Of a DNA stretch of 64,000 nucleotides, positions 46,067 to 54,703 are shown piece by piece. A model generated the notes under the pieces. That model did not search any database, was not told where the DNA came from, and worked only from the letters and a program-made list of their open reading frames with translations. Position numbers and translations under genes: made by a program. Numbering within the stretch: position 1 is the first letter of the stretch; each line of letters begins with the position of its first letter. The DNA comes from Mangrovimonas xylaniphaga (lineage in GTDB: Bacteria > Bacteroidota > Bacteroidia > Flavobacteriales > Flavobacteriaceae). The DNA lies in the NCBI RefSeq assembly GCF_001280435.1, contig NZ_LBIP01000013.1:1922001-1986000 (forward strand), written 5' to 3'.

Positions 46067-46540
46067 ATGAAATATACGAGCCGCTACCTTTTGGGTATTT
46101 TGTTTTTAATGATCTGCAATTGTGACGGTATTTATATGGACCGCATCTATACAATAGTAGTTTATAACAGTTCCGAAAATAATATTAAATATCATTTTGG
46201 GGATGAGTATTCTCCAATTATCTATAATGACACTATATTACCTTTAAATAAAGATGATTTAACTTTTGGAATTGTAGCTGCACAGACAAACACTTTTCTG
46301 GGTAATTCAGAGAAATGGCAAGCAAGAATTGACAGATTAGAACGAGATACTCTTTCTATCTATATTTTTGATCAAAATGAATTATCTAATTTAGGTTGGA
46401 CTGAAATTAGGGATAACTACCTGGTCTTAAAAAGGTATGATTTAAGTGTTCAGGGTCTAGAAAATCTCAATTTTCAAATTGAATATCCGCCTAATCCGGA
46501 TATGTCAGGTGTTAAGCAGTTTCCTCCTTATGGGGAGTAG
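46067..46540 (+). CDS. Hypothetical lipoprotein-like protein, 157 aa
   Basis: Small exported protein with leader MKYTSRYLLGILFLMICNCD, the likely lipobox Cys at about 19. The rest is beta-rich with IYTIVVYNSSENNIKYHF and a C-terminal half DTLSIYIFDQNELSNLGWTE. I do not recognise a named family. A decayed paralogue lies directly downstream. No neighbour suggests a function. Confidence 0.65.
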   Translation: MKYTSRYLLGILFLMICNCDGIYMDRIYTIVVYNSSENNIKYHFGDEYSPIIYNDTILPLNKDDLTFGIVAAQTNTFLGNSEKWQARIDRLERDTLSIYIFDQNELSNLGWTEIRDNYLVLKRYDLSVQGLENLNFQIEYPPNPDMSGVKQFPPYGE

Positions 46541-46566
46541 TTGAATAGAGATATTCTTATCCAATA

Positions 46567-46776
46567 ATGAATGAAGAAAATTAAAAACATTACAGCTGTA
46601 TTCTGAATTGCTTTCTGATGATGGAATACTGTATGTATGGATATTTGATGAAGAGGTAATTAATAATACTCCTTGGGAGGAAATTGTGGAAAATGGAGAA
46701 GATTTTATTTGGAGTGAGTTGACACTGAAGGAACTGATAGATATGAATTGGATTATAGAATATGATGGAAATTGAG
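46567..46776 (+). pseudogene. C-terminal fragment of a paralogue of the preceding lipoprotein
   Basis: After a TGA, an open frame encodes about 65 residues including DDGILYVWIFDEEVINNTPW and SELTLKELIDMNWIIEYDGN. This parallels RDTLSIYIFDQNELSNLGWT and LENLNFQIEYPPN of the gene at 46067-46540. The N-terminal half and leader are missing. It is most simply a decayed tandem duplicate. Confidence 0.65.
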
Positions 46777-46784
46777 ATAAAAAG

Positions 46785-46808
46785 AACAGGGAGCTATAGC
46801 TCCCTGTT
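46785..46808. terminator. Bidirectional terminator between convergent genes
   Basis: A perfect 24-bp palindrome (AACAGGGAGCTA and its complement) with A- and T-rich flanks lies between the lipoprotein fragment and the minus-strand barrel gene. Confidence 0.8.
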
Positions 46809-46833
46809 TTATTTTTAATGTTATTAGTTTTAT

Positions 46834-47265
46834 CTATAATTTGACGGTTAACCCAATACCAGGAGATAAGCCAGCAACGTTTCCTCCTGCTATTTCTGCA
46901 TAGACGCCCCATTTGTCATTCCAGAACCAGCGACCGCCAATCTGCAGGCCAAAATCAATATCACTGTCGTCATGGCCACTTCCCATATAAACCGAATATC
47001 CAAAATTGGCTCCTCCGTAAACGTCCCAAGCAGGAGCAGTTAGACCAAATAAATTGTCGAAATAATAGTTGCCTTTGACACCTAAGTTCAACCAGTCAAA
47101 ATCTAAACTGGTTCCTCCTCCGGGAGCAATGGTAATATCCCTGTGAATAGGAATTTCATAATTAGCACCCACAAAGCCAAAGTTCAATTCGCTTCTAGCT
47201 TGTCCGAAAACACTTGCCGCACTAAATAGTAGAGCAGAGACAAATAATAAAGTTAATTTATTCAT
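46834..47265 (-). CDS. Small outer-membrane beta-barrel protein
   Basis: A 143-aa exported protein. A signal peptide (residues 1-22, ending SVFGQ) is followed by about eight amphipathic strands (YEIPIHRDITIAPG, NLGVKGNYYFDNLFG, FGLQIGGRWFWNDKWGVYAE). The C-terminus is IGLTVKL. The layout fits a small OmpA/OmpW-like eight-stranded barrel. The 243 bp upstream hold no clear gene. The function is unknown. Confidence 0.75.
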   Translation of the reverse strand: MNKLTLLFVSALLFSAASVFGQARSELNFGFVGANYEIPIHRDITIAPGGGTSLDFDWLNLGVKGNYYFDNLFGLTAPAWDVYGGANFGYSVYMGSGHDDSDIDFGLQIGGRWFWNDKWGVYAEIAGGNVAGLSPGIGLTVKL

Positions 47266-47509
47266 AATTTAAAGTTATAAGTTAAACTCATTAATTACAT
47301 GTTTAAATGAGGTTTGAGTTTATGCACCGTGTATGGTGTGATGTAGGGCTTTAAAAAATGTAAATAGTTTGTAGTCACTAAATTAAGTATTTTTTTTTCT
47401 CTAACCTAACGGATTTTTCAACAATCATTAAGGAGATTCTTTCAGCTTTGTCTAGAGGAGGGATTTTATATAAAAGTAAAGGGGCTCGGTGAGAGGAGTC
47501 TAATTAGTA

Positions 47510-47821
47510 TTATTGGGTAATTTGAATCCAATCCATTTCATAGCATTCATCTGGAATTTTTTTGATGTAGCCCGATAGGCTCTGTCTGGTTGTGGTGCTT
47601 ATATTTTCAACATATACACAATGGCTACCTTCAGCTACATAAATATCCCTTAGCCGCTCCAATTCGTTTTTGTATATGAAGGCAATTTTTAAGCAGGATT
47701 GCTCTTCATAGGTGCATTCACAATCTGTAAAATAGGAGATTTCATAGGTGCAACTTTCATCATCTTCACTTGAACAGCTAAAAATCAGAAATATGCCTAG
47801 TAAAAAGTAATGTAACTTCAT
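47510..47821 (-). CDS. Hypothetical Cys-rich lipoprotein, 103 aa
   Basis: Leader MKLHYFLLGIFLIFSCSSED with lipobox Cys16. The mature part has six further Cys (ESCTYEIS, DCECTYEEQSC, HCVYVE, DECYEMD), suggesting disulfides in the periplasm or on the surface. I do not recognise a family. It stands alone. The 208 bp before the next minus-strand stop codon hold only a terminator. Confidence 0.65.
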   Translation of the reverse strand: MKLHYFLLGIFLIFSCSSEDDESCTYEISYFTDCECTYEEQSCLKIAFIYKNELERLRDIYVAEGSHCVYVENISTTTRQSLSGYIKKIPDECYEMDWIQITQ

Positions 47822-47962
47822 GTTGGAAACAATTTAAGATCCTGATTTATATAAAGTTACGAAATTTTAAATGTTTGATTTTTAGAAGAGTGATATAAAT
47901 TTAAATAATGAAGGCTGAGATTTTTTAATGTCCCTTATTGTTAACCGGACTGAGGGAAAAAT

Positions 47963-48004
47963 AAGTCCCGATACCACTTTAAAGATAAAATGCCATCGGG
48001 ACTT
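47963..48004 (-). terminator. Terminator candidate after the lipoprotein at 48031-48624
   Basis: A 10-bp stem (47963-47972 with 47995-48004) with a 22-base loop lies 26 bases beyond the stop codon. The long loop lowers confidence. Confidence 0.5.
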
Positions 48005-48030
48005 TTACAGAATTTATTCGTCTGGTTCAA

Positions 48031-48624
48031 CTATTTGTTGGCTTTGGGGAGAACCAAGGTGCCTGTAACTTGGTGGTCTGTTTGGAATTCGGGGATGAAA
48101 TTTCCGTCATCATCAAAGGAATTGACATAACTATTAAAAGTGGCATTTCCAGTGGCGCCTTCAAATCTGCCAGTACCTCCATTAAAAACAATAGGATCTT
48201 CAAAATAACCTTCATAAAAAGGATCGTCAATAATCATGACTTCACCGTAGGATCCGTCATCGGGATTGGTAAAATACAGCTCATCTCCATTGGCAGCTAT
48301 CAGCACGCCATCAACATTGGTATAGGTCAAACCAGCTTCGCAAAATTTAATGGTAACGCTAAAGTTTCCTAAATGGGTGCCTGTTCCAGCACCAACTTGG
48401 TAATTAAATCCAACGAATGGGGCTTCGGTACAATAACCCTCCCCAGTCAAACTATAATTTCGCTTGGTGAAAAAAATCAATTTTAATGGTTTTTCTACAG
48501 AGCCATTAGCCATCTTGGCTTGAGTGGCGCTTTCGTTGCTTATCATATCGGTTTCTTGGGTGTCGCATGCTGTGAAGCTCAACAACAGGGTGCATGCCGA
48601 AAGGAATAGAGAAAGTGGTTTCAT
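48031..48624 (-). CDS. Hypothetical lipoprotein, possible allene oxide cyclase-like barrel
   Basis: A 197-aa lipoprotein, leader MKPLSLFLSACTLLLSFTAC with lipobox Cys20. The C-terminal half (EDPIVFNGGTGRFEGATGNA, then FQTDHQVTGTLVL) has the look of barrel proteins that share the GTGRFxGATG motif, such as allene oxide cyclase-like domains. No function is implied in this host. It is divergent from the AraC-type regulator. The 293 bp between them show no other feature. Confidence 0.65.
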   Translation of the reverse strand: MKPLSLFLSACTLLLSFTACDTQETDMISNESATQAKMANGSVEKPLKLIFFTKRNYSLTGEGYCTEAPFVGFNYQVGAGTGTHLGNFSVTIKFCEAGLTYTNVDGVLIAANGDELYFTNPDDGSYGEVMIIDDPFYEGYFEDPIVFNGGTGRFEGATGNATFNSYVNSFDDDGNFIPEFQTDHQVTGTLVLPKANK

Positions 48625-48917
48625 GATGCTTAAATTTTATATGGTTATGTTTTTGATTATTCGTGTATATAAAGGTATTGCGGACGTGTTTATTTTGGGA
48701 AAATACATGTTGCATGCAACTTAAACTATGTTGCAAACCCTGTAACAAAAGTGGTTTATTCCGTGGTATACGATAAATTCACATCCTTAAGGTTGATGAA
48801 AAAGAAGCAATGCAGGTCAAAGCTTTTTTTAATTTTTAGTAATTTTAGAATCAGCACATTAGCTGAATTGGGGAACTGGTTTGCAATCATTGAGATTGCT
48901 TAAAGACATGTGGGGAT

Positions 48918-50774
48918 ATGGATCCGCTGATATCAATGAATCAAGCTTTTATTGAAAAGCTGTATGGGATTTTAGAAGAGAACTATCAGGATGAGAACTT
49001 TGGAGTGAAGGAGTTGGCTTCAGAGGCGGGAATTAGCAGGTCTCAACTGCACCGAAAATTGCAAACTCTAAAAGGAATGTCGGCCAGTAAATTTATCAGG
49101 TCGTTTCGTCTTGAGAAGGCACACACGCTTTTGGAAAATAATGTCTCAACCGTTTCCGAAGTGTCCTATGCTGTGGGGTTTAACAGTCCTTCCTATTTTA
49201 TTAAATGCTTTCACGACCATTACAAATGTTCTCCAGGTGAATTGAAATCGCTCAATTCAATTAATAATGTGGATAGATTGAAACAACAATCCATACCCGA
49301 TGAGCGTTCTTCCAGTGTAGGTCAAAGAATTTGGGTAGTAGTAATGGCTACCTTTGTGGCAGGCTTGGTGATTTTCAATTTGTGGTATATCAGTCCTAAA
49401 AATCAACCATTGTCCCTGGCGGTGCTGCCCTTTAGAAATTTGAGCGAAGACCCGTCCAACCAATATTTCTCCGATGGTATTATGGACATGATCACGAGTC
49501 AATTGTCTCATGTAGATGGGCTAAATGTCATTTCCAGGACTACCATGGAACATTACAGGGGAACTACCAGAACCATCCCTGAAATTTCAAAGGCGCTCAA
49601 CGTGTCCTATATATTGGAAGGCAGTGTTCAGCGGTATGCCGATAAAACACAAATTATTCTTCAATTGATCGATGCCAAGGAGGACAGGCATCTTTGGTCT
49701 CAAAATTATGAGCGGGCCTATGAGGATATCTTTGAGTTGCAGGGTGCGATTGCTCAGGACGTGGCCAAACAGCTTAAAGTGACTATTGGTCCAAATAAGG
49801 ATAGAATACATCAAACTAAAGCACCTAAAAACTTTGAAGCCTTCAATACCTATTTAAAAGGACGTTTTTTTTGGCACCGACGTACAGAGGAGGATTTGAA
49901 GAAAAGCATTTATTATTTTGAAAAGGCTATAGAAATAGATCCTCATTATGCCTTGGCTTATGCAGGTTTGGCCGATGCCTATTTTATCATGGTTTGGTGG
50001 GGTTGGTATGATGTGGAAATGGGGATCGCTAAAGCCCGAAAGTATGTGGATATGGCATTGAATTTAGATTCCAAGGACGCTTCTGCCCATGCTACGTTAG
50101 GGGGGATTTTAGCTTGGTATGATTGGAATTGGGAAATGGCAGAAGAAGAGTTGAAAAAGGCTGTTTCCATAGATCCTCAGTATGCTACGGGGCATCAATA
50201 TTATGCTGAGTTGTTGGACATTTTGGGAAGAAATAGAGAGGCAAGGGAGCAGATTGACCTGGCGTTAAAGTACAACCCCAATTCGCGAGTTGGAAATAGC
50301 ATAAGCGCCATGGTGTTTTACAATACAGGCAATTTTAAAAGAGCTTTAGAAGAACAAACTAAGTCGGCAGAAATTTCTGGAATACCGGACTATACTTTCT
50401 GTATGAAAAATTTAATGTGGTTGGAGGATCAAGAAGAGGCGCTGAACTGTTTCAAGAAAATGGAATCGGTCAATGAAGATGATATGGCGCAAATTGATCT
50501 GTTGTTTAAAAATGGAGGTATGGAGGCGGTGTTAAGGGCCTATGCCGATCGGTTAGAATTTAAAAGTGGGGAACCTTACTATAAATTGGGAACTTTATAC
50601 TGTTTGGCTAAAAATTATGAAAAAGCTTTGGAGTGTTTGGAGAAGAGCTATGAAGCTAGGGAACTTTTGATGCCACGAATGAAAAACAATTACGATTTTA
50701 AAGAACTAAGGAACGAACCTAGATTTTTAAAGTTGGTTGAAAATATGGGGCAGCATAAAAACTTTGAGGAGTGA
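48918..50774 (+). CDS. AraC-type regulator with TolB-like domain and TPR repeats
   Basis: A 618-aa membrane-spanning regulator. It begins with an AraC HTH_18 DNA-binding domain (about residues 8-112, VKELASEAGISRSQLHRKLQ and VSYAVGFNSPSYFIKCFHDH). One membrane helix follows (about 138-157, WVVVMATFVAGLVIFNLWYI), then a TolB/FlgO-like domain (about 163-290, LAVLPFRNLSEDPSNQYFSD). About six TPR repeats (300-600) complete it. DNA binding is cytosolic, while the rest is predicted outside, so signal transfer across the membrane by one chain is inferred. No target gene is adjacent on the same strand. Confidence 0.88.
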   Translation: MDPLISMNQAFIEKLYGILEENYQDENFGVKELASEAGISRSQLHRKLQTLKGMSASKFIRSFRLEKAHTLLENNVSTVSEVSYAVGFNSPSYFIKCFHDHYKCSPGELKSLNSINNVDRLKQQSIPDERSSSVGQRIWVVVMATFVAGLVIFNLWYISPKNQPLSLAVLPFRNLSEDPSNQYFSDGIMDMITSQLSHVDGLNVISRTTMEHYRGTTRTIPEISKALNVSYILEGSVQRYADKTQIILQLIDAKEDRHLWSQNYERAYEDIFELQGAIAQDVAKQLKVTIGPNKDRIHQTKAPKNFEAFNTYLKGRFFWHRRTEEDLKKSIYYFEKAIEIDPHYALAYAGLADAYFIMVWWGWYDVEMGIAKARKYVDMALNLDSKDASAHATLGGILAWYDWNWEMAEEELKKAVSIDPQYATGHQYYAELLDILGRNREAREQIDLALKYNPNSRVGNSISAMVFYNTGNFKRALEEQTKSAEISGIPDYTFCMKNLMWLEDQEEALNCFKKMESVNEDDMAQIDLLFKNGGMEAVLRAYADRLEFKSGEPYYKLGTLYCLAKNYEKALECLEKSYEARELLMPRMKNNYDFKELRNEPRFLKLVENMGQHKNFEE

Positions 50775-50794
50775 TTTTAATATATCGGGATATA

Positions 50795-50822
50795 AAAAGT
50801 GCCCCAAAATTGGGGCACTTTT
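50795..50822. terminator. Bidirectional terminator between convergent genes
   Basis: A perfect 28-bp palindrome (centre 50808/50809) with A and T tracts lies 20 bases after the regulator stop and 5 bases beyond the DUF5723 stop. Confidence 0.87.
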
Positions 50823-50826
50823 GTCT

Positions 50827-52155
50827 TTATTGATAAATAGGGATTTTAAGTCCTAGATAAATATCTGCCGTTTTCGTCGATTTTGAAAAGGCATTGGAGA
50901 GTATGGAGCCAGAGCCTACCATTAGTGGGCCTGCTCTTAGACCACAGCCCCAAGCAAAGTTTCCGTATTCCCTAAAACTCGCCGGCAGATAAAAACTGAA
51001 CCATTTAATTTCGTATCGCGGGGCAATAGTTATTGCATTGATAATACTCGATGCAGTGGAATTGCTTTTGTCGGTTAGGGAAAATGAGCCTTGTACGCTC
51101 ACAAATAATGATTTTACAATACTATAATCTGCTAAGAAATGTAGGGCAGTTGGCAATTGTATTTTACTGTCTGTAAGCTTTTCTGTGTAATCGTAATATT
51201 CGTCAAGAATATCTTCTACTTCTTTGTCCTCAAACTCGTCGGTATTTACTATGTTGTTCAAATCATAACTGGTTTCTGTTGTGCCTTTGTAAGTCACTGA
51301 ACCTATATCTGTAACCGATACGCCTACCTTTAACTTGTAGTCCTTAAGTTTTTTTGAAGTGGAGTCTATAACTGCATTTCGGCGCCATTCGTATGTGGCT
51401 CCTATATCGGCCCCAAATCCGGTACTTAAATTGGATAAATCCAAATCGTCAGTATCAAAACCTTGGGTCGAAGCATAGTTAAGGTTACCCGTTGTAGTGA
51501 GCAAGTCAGTATCTGCGCTGTAGTGTCCCTGAATTTGATCGGCGTTTATGTAAATACTTCCTGCTCCTTGAATATATTTTAAGGTGACTCCTGCCTTTAG
51601 GAAGTGATGCTGCTTGTCCAATAGCACTGTTCCATAACTAAGGCCTAATTCTCCCCAAACATGTACGGTGCCGTTCAAATTATTAATATTAATGTCAATA
51701 TCTTCGTCGTCCTCAAATCCATTTTCTAAATCATCAAAGAGTTTCCCGTTCATATTATGGAGATTCAAAAAACTTCTAGCCCTTGTGGTTATGGCAATGC
51801 TATGCTTTGGGGTGATGTTCATCATAAAGGAAGGACCCAATGCATCCATATTAAGGAAAAAATTATTGTTGTTGCTGGCTGTGGTATTGGAATCTTCTTC
51901 AAAATCGAATTCTCCATTACTTTTAAAAAGGTCTTTAAAGTTGAAACTTAAATAGTCGCTTCCTGCAAAGGAGCTAAAAGAAAAGAAGTTGATATCCGTT
52001 TTAAAGGGAGAATCCACAACATTAGAAGGGTTAACTAAGACACTGTGGATTCCAGCATAATTGTCAATATTGAAACCTACATAGTTTTGGGATTGCATGG
52101 AAAAGTTAGTAGCAAGTCCTAGAAAAAGGAATGCAAACAGGAAAAGTTGTTTCAT
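50827..52155 (-). CDS. DUF5723 family outer-membrane protein
   Basis: A 442-aa exported protein. A signal peptide (about 1-22, ending SMQSQ) leads into NYVGFNIDNYAGIHSVLVNPS, the family start. Many amphipathic strands (LGLSYGTVLLDKQHHFLKAG, ATYEWRRNAVIDSTSKKLKD) run to a C-terminal YLGLKIPIYQ, as expected for a beta-barrel. The acidic stretch DDLENGFEDDEDIDININ is probably a loop. The function is unknown. Such proteins often come with an OmpA-like part, which is missing here. Confidence 0.8.
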   Translation of the reverse strand: MKQLFLFAFLFLGLATNFSMQSQNYVGFNIDNYAGIHSVLVNPSNVVDSPFKTDINFFSFSSFAGSDYLSFNFKDLFKSNGEFDFEEDSNTTASNNNNFFLNMDALGPSFMMNITPKHSIAITTRARSFLNLHNMNGKLFDDLENGFEDDEDIDININNLNGTVHVWGELGLSYGTVLLDKQHHFLKAGVTLKYIQGAGSIYINADQIQGHYSADTDLLTTTGNLNYASTQGFDTDDLDLSNLSTGFGADIGATYEWRRNAVIDSTSKKLKDYKLKVGVSVTDIGSVTYKGTTETSYDLNNIVNTDEFEDKEVEDILDEYYDYTEKLTDSKIQLPTALHFLADYSIVKSLFVSVQGSFSLTDKSNSTASSIINAITIAPRYEIKWFSFYLPASFREYGNFAWGCGLRAGPLMVGSGSILSNAFSKSTKTADIYLGLKIPIYQ

Positions 52156-52181
52156 GAGGGTTTTTGTTGGTTGATAGCGGC

Positions 52182-52189
52182 CAAATATA
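52182..52189 (-). promoter_or_regulatory. -7 promoter box for the DUF5723 gene
   Basis: On the minus strand this reads TATATTTG, matching TAnnTTTG, 27 bases before the start at 52155. Confidence 0.45.
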
Positions 52190-52390
52190 TTAAAAGTTTT
52201 GAAAGTGAAATATTACAGATATGAAAACTTTACATTAAATTTTTTTAGTTGAATCCATTGCACTCTAACTATATCGGAGGAAATTTTAGTGTTTTAAGGA
52301 ATGGTTGCTTTGTAAGTAAATGGGAGAAGGGAAGAGGCATTCTTTTGTTTTTTGGAAAGGGGGGAGTACTATTTGGGTAAGAATATAAAA

Positions 52391-52422
52391 AAAATCCCTT
52401 GCTCGAAGTAGCAAGGGATTTT
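52391..52422 (-). terminator. Terminator after the 127-residue hypothetical gene
   Basis: A perfect 13-bp stem (52391-52403 with 52410-52422) with a 6-base loop lies 4 bases beyond the stop codon, with an A tract giving U on the minus strand. Confidence 0.87.
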
Positions 52423-52425
52423 ATA

Positions 52426-52818
52426 TTATAAAACCCATTTGGCTAATTTATATTTTCGCTTGAAAGGCTTGATTTCTTTGTTGATTTTCTTTTTGTAGGA
52501 TTTCAACATATCGTCATTTCCAAAGGCACTTTCAAGGACACCATCCCGTTGATTTTTTCTATTCGTCAGTTTTTTGATCTTGGTATCATCATCGTCATCT
52601 CCACTGGCGATGTCCATAATGTCCTGAACATAGCTGCGATTTTCTGACTCAATTTTGTCTTTGAGTTCAGAGGAAATTCCTAAATCATTCCCTGGATTAA
52701 GGGTAGAAAGTAAATCTGATGAAAATTGGGCCGAAGGCTTGGTGATGGTTTGGGCCTGAAAACTAAATGAAATAAGGGTGAAGAGTATCACTCCAAGGTA
52801 CGTTACTTTGGTGCTCAT
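52426..52818 (-). CDS. Hypothetical exported protein
   Basis: From ATG 52818 (MSTKVTYLGVILFTLISFSF) this is 130 aa; the longer form from 52854 adds 12 residues before a normal signal peptide and is less likely. The signal peptide ends about FQAQ. The mature part is hydrophilic and helical with DIMDIASGDDDDDTKIKKLT and a Lys-rich end (KKKINKEIKPFKRKYKLAKW). I do not recognise a family. It lies 250 bp upstream of the pectate lyase on the other strand, with no evident link to it. Confidence 0.65.
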   Translation of the reverse strand: MSTKVTYLGVILFTLISFSFQAQTITKPSAQFSSDLLSTLNPGNDLGISSELKDKIESENRSYVQDIMDIASGDDDDDTKIKKLTNRKNQRDGVLESAFGNDDMLKSYKKKINKEIKPFKRKYKLAKWVL

Positions 52819-52981
52819 AATAATTGATTTTAATAGTTTCTTAAATGTAATCAATTAAAAATCAGTAAACAACAGTTTATTTTTTATTCTTAAGCCGTAC
52901 TCTTCTGAAGTGATAGAATCTCATTTTAACAACGCTATTGGGTTCTTGGTATTGGAGAATTGAATATTATGTCTTAATTTG

Positions 52982-52993
52982 GTAATCGATTAC
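52982..52993. promoter_or_regulatory. LacI-type operator palindrome upstream of the pectate lyase
   Basis: GTAATCGATTAC is a perfect 12-bp palindrome with a central CG, the usual layout of LacI/GalR-family operators. The same 12 bases plus following ATT occur at 54539-54553 before the pectinesterase gene. Confidence 0.6.
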
Positions 52994-53067
52994 ATTGTTA
53001 TAATAGTAACGAAATGCTTTCTAGGCTATGGCATTGTGATTCCTTCCTAATTTAATTTGAGATACTC

Positions 53068-54393
53068 ATGAAAAAACGATTACTTTTTGCTGCCTTATTG
53101 GCGGGTATGTTCCATGTGAATGGGCAAAATTATTATATGGAATCGCCGGAAGGCTTTGGAGCTGCAGCTACTGGAGGTGGGAGTGCCACTCCTATTACGG
53201 TTACTACTTATACAGCTTTAAAGACGAATATTGAGGCGGCTGGTCCCAAAGTTATTTTGGTTTCCGGAACCATCACCATTCCAGAAGGTCAGCAAATTAG
53301 TAAAGTAGTGACCGACAAAACTATTTTAGGGTTGCCGGGTGCCAAATTGGTTAACAATAGCCAGACTCAAAGTGGTTCAGGGATTTTGAACTTGAAAAAT
53401 GGATCGAATAACGTAATTATAAGAAACTTGATTTTTGAAGGTCCAGGTGCCTATGATGTGGATGGACGTGATAATTTAACGGCCGATGGTTGTACCAATT
53501 TATGGGTGGACCATTGTGAGTTTCAGGATGGTGTGGATGGCAATTTCGATATTAAAGGAAATTCAGATGATGTGACTGTGTCTTGGTGTAAGTTTACCTA
53601 TTTAAAGCCTGCCGTTCCAGGTGGTCCAGGGGGATCTAATGACCACAGGTTTTCCAATTTGGTGGGTTCTAGCAGCACCAATGCTCCTGTAGATGGACAT
53701 TACAGTGTGACCTTTCAAAATTGCTTTTGGGCAGATGGTGTGAAGGCCAGAATGCCTCGAGCCAGAAATGCCGAATTGCATATTCTCAATTGTTATGTCA
53801 ATACAGATGTATCGAGTTCTACAGCCCTAGGATTGGGAGGTGGTATCAATGATCTTACCTGCTATGTGGAAAATACAGATTTTGCCAATGTGGGCAATGT
53901 GTACCAAAATGCCAGTTCCGACGGAGGAACCGTGTCCTTGGTATTTGACAACTGCTTAAATGGCGAGTCTAATGTTGGCACAGTTACGGCGCCTACGTAT
54001 AGCTATACCGTGATTGAGGTAGAAGATGTTGCTGAGGTGATTAGTAATGAAAGTTGTGGTGCTGGAGCTACTCTCGATATTACTGATACAGGGGAAATTT
54101 CCTCCTCTTGTGATAATCTGGGCCTTCAAGACTTAGAAAGCATAGGAGTAAAAGTATATCCAACGATTGTGGAAGATATGTGCTATATTGAAGTTCCGTC
54201 CAAACTTAATGGAAATGTGTCTATAGAAATTTTTACTGTAACAGGACAAAAATTGGATGCCCTTCCAAATACTCATGAAATGGATGGGTTAGAAAGATAC
54301 GCCTTAGATTTGAGTCAATTTTCCAAAGGCATGTACATATGTAAACTTCAAATTAATGGAAAAACTGAAAGCTTCCGTTTGATGAAACGATAG
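53068..54393 (+). CDS. Pectate lyase (PL1 family) with T9SS type A sorting domain
   Basis: Cleaves polygalacturonate by beta-elimination outside the cell. It is 441 aa. A signal peptide (1-19, ending HVNGQ) is followed by a right-handed beta-helix PL1 domain (about 20-340). Signatures are NVIIRNLIFEGPGAYDVDG, LWVDHCEFQDGVDGNFDIKG (Ca-binding Asp), GGSNDHRFSNLVG and the catalytic-Arg region VKARMPRAR. A Cys-containing linker leads to a T9SS type A sorting domain (about 365-441, VKVYPTIVEDMCYIEVPS to FRLMKR). With the downstream pectinesterase it forms a pectin-degrading pair sharing an operator. No SusCD pair is in the window. Confidence 0.93.
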   Translation: MKKRLLFAALLAGMFHVNGQNYYMESPEGFGAAATGGGSATPITVTTYTALKTNIEAAGPKVILVSGTITIPEGQQISKVVTDKTILGLPGAKLVNNSQTQSGSGILNLKNGSNNVIIRNLIFEGPGAYDVDGRDNLTADGCTNLWVDHCEFQDGVDGNFDIKGNSDDVTVSWCKFTYLKPAVPGGPGGSNDHRFSNLVGSSSTNAPVDGHYSVTFQNCFWADGVKARMPRARNAELHILNCYVNTDVSSSTALGLGGGINDLTCYVENTDFANVGNVYQNASSDGGTVSLVFDNCLNGESNVGTVTAPTYSYTVIEVEDVAEVISNESCGAGATLDITDTGEISSSCDNLGLQDLESIGVKVYPTIVEDMCYIEVPSKLNGNVSIEIFTVTGQKLDALPNTHEMDGLERYALDLSQFSKGMYICKLQINGKTESFRLMKR

Positions 54394-54403
54394 AAAATAG
54401 TTT

Positions 54404-54436
54404 AAAAACCCTAAGACGAGTTCTTGGGGTTTTTTT
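54404..54436 (+). terminator. Terminator after the pectate lyase gene
   Basis: An imperfect stem (A5CCC at 54404 with GGGGT7 near 54426-54436) around AAGACGAGTTCTT lies 10 bases after the stop, with a T tract. The rest of the 310-bp gap to the pectinesterase gene holds the operator at 54539-54550 and AT-rich sequence. Confidence 0.7.
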
Positions 54437-54538
54437 ATCCCTGATTAATAAATTGATTTTTTAGAAGTGTTATAAATGTGAAATTCACACTTTTTTGAGT
54501 AATATTTTTTGATTATAACAATTTTGTAATATATTTAC

Positions 54539-54550
54539 GTAATCGATTAC
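54539..54550. promoter_or_regulatory. LacI-type operator palindrome upstream of the pectinesterase
   Basis: The perfect palindrome GTAATCGATTAC is identical to 52982-52993 and is followed by ATT in both places. It lies 154 bases before the pectinesterase start, after the pectate lyase terminator, so this gene probably has its own regulated promoter. Confidence 0.6.
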
Positions 54551-54703
54551 ATTAATTTTAAGTAGTTGTCGACCTTCTTAAAATGTCATCGATTCCCCTT
54601 ATTAATTGGCTAAACCTACCATTGTTGGTAAAGAATGTCCTGAGTTAATGTCAGTCATTGACTTGGCGTTTTTTGATAATTAACTAGAACAAATTGTTAC
54701 TAC

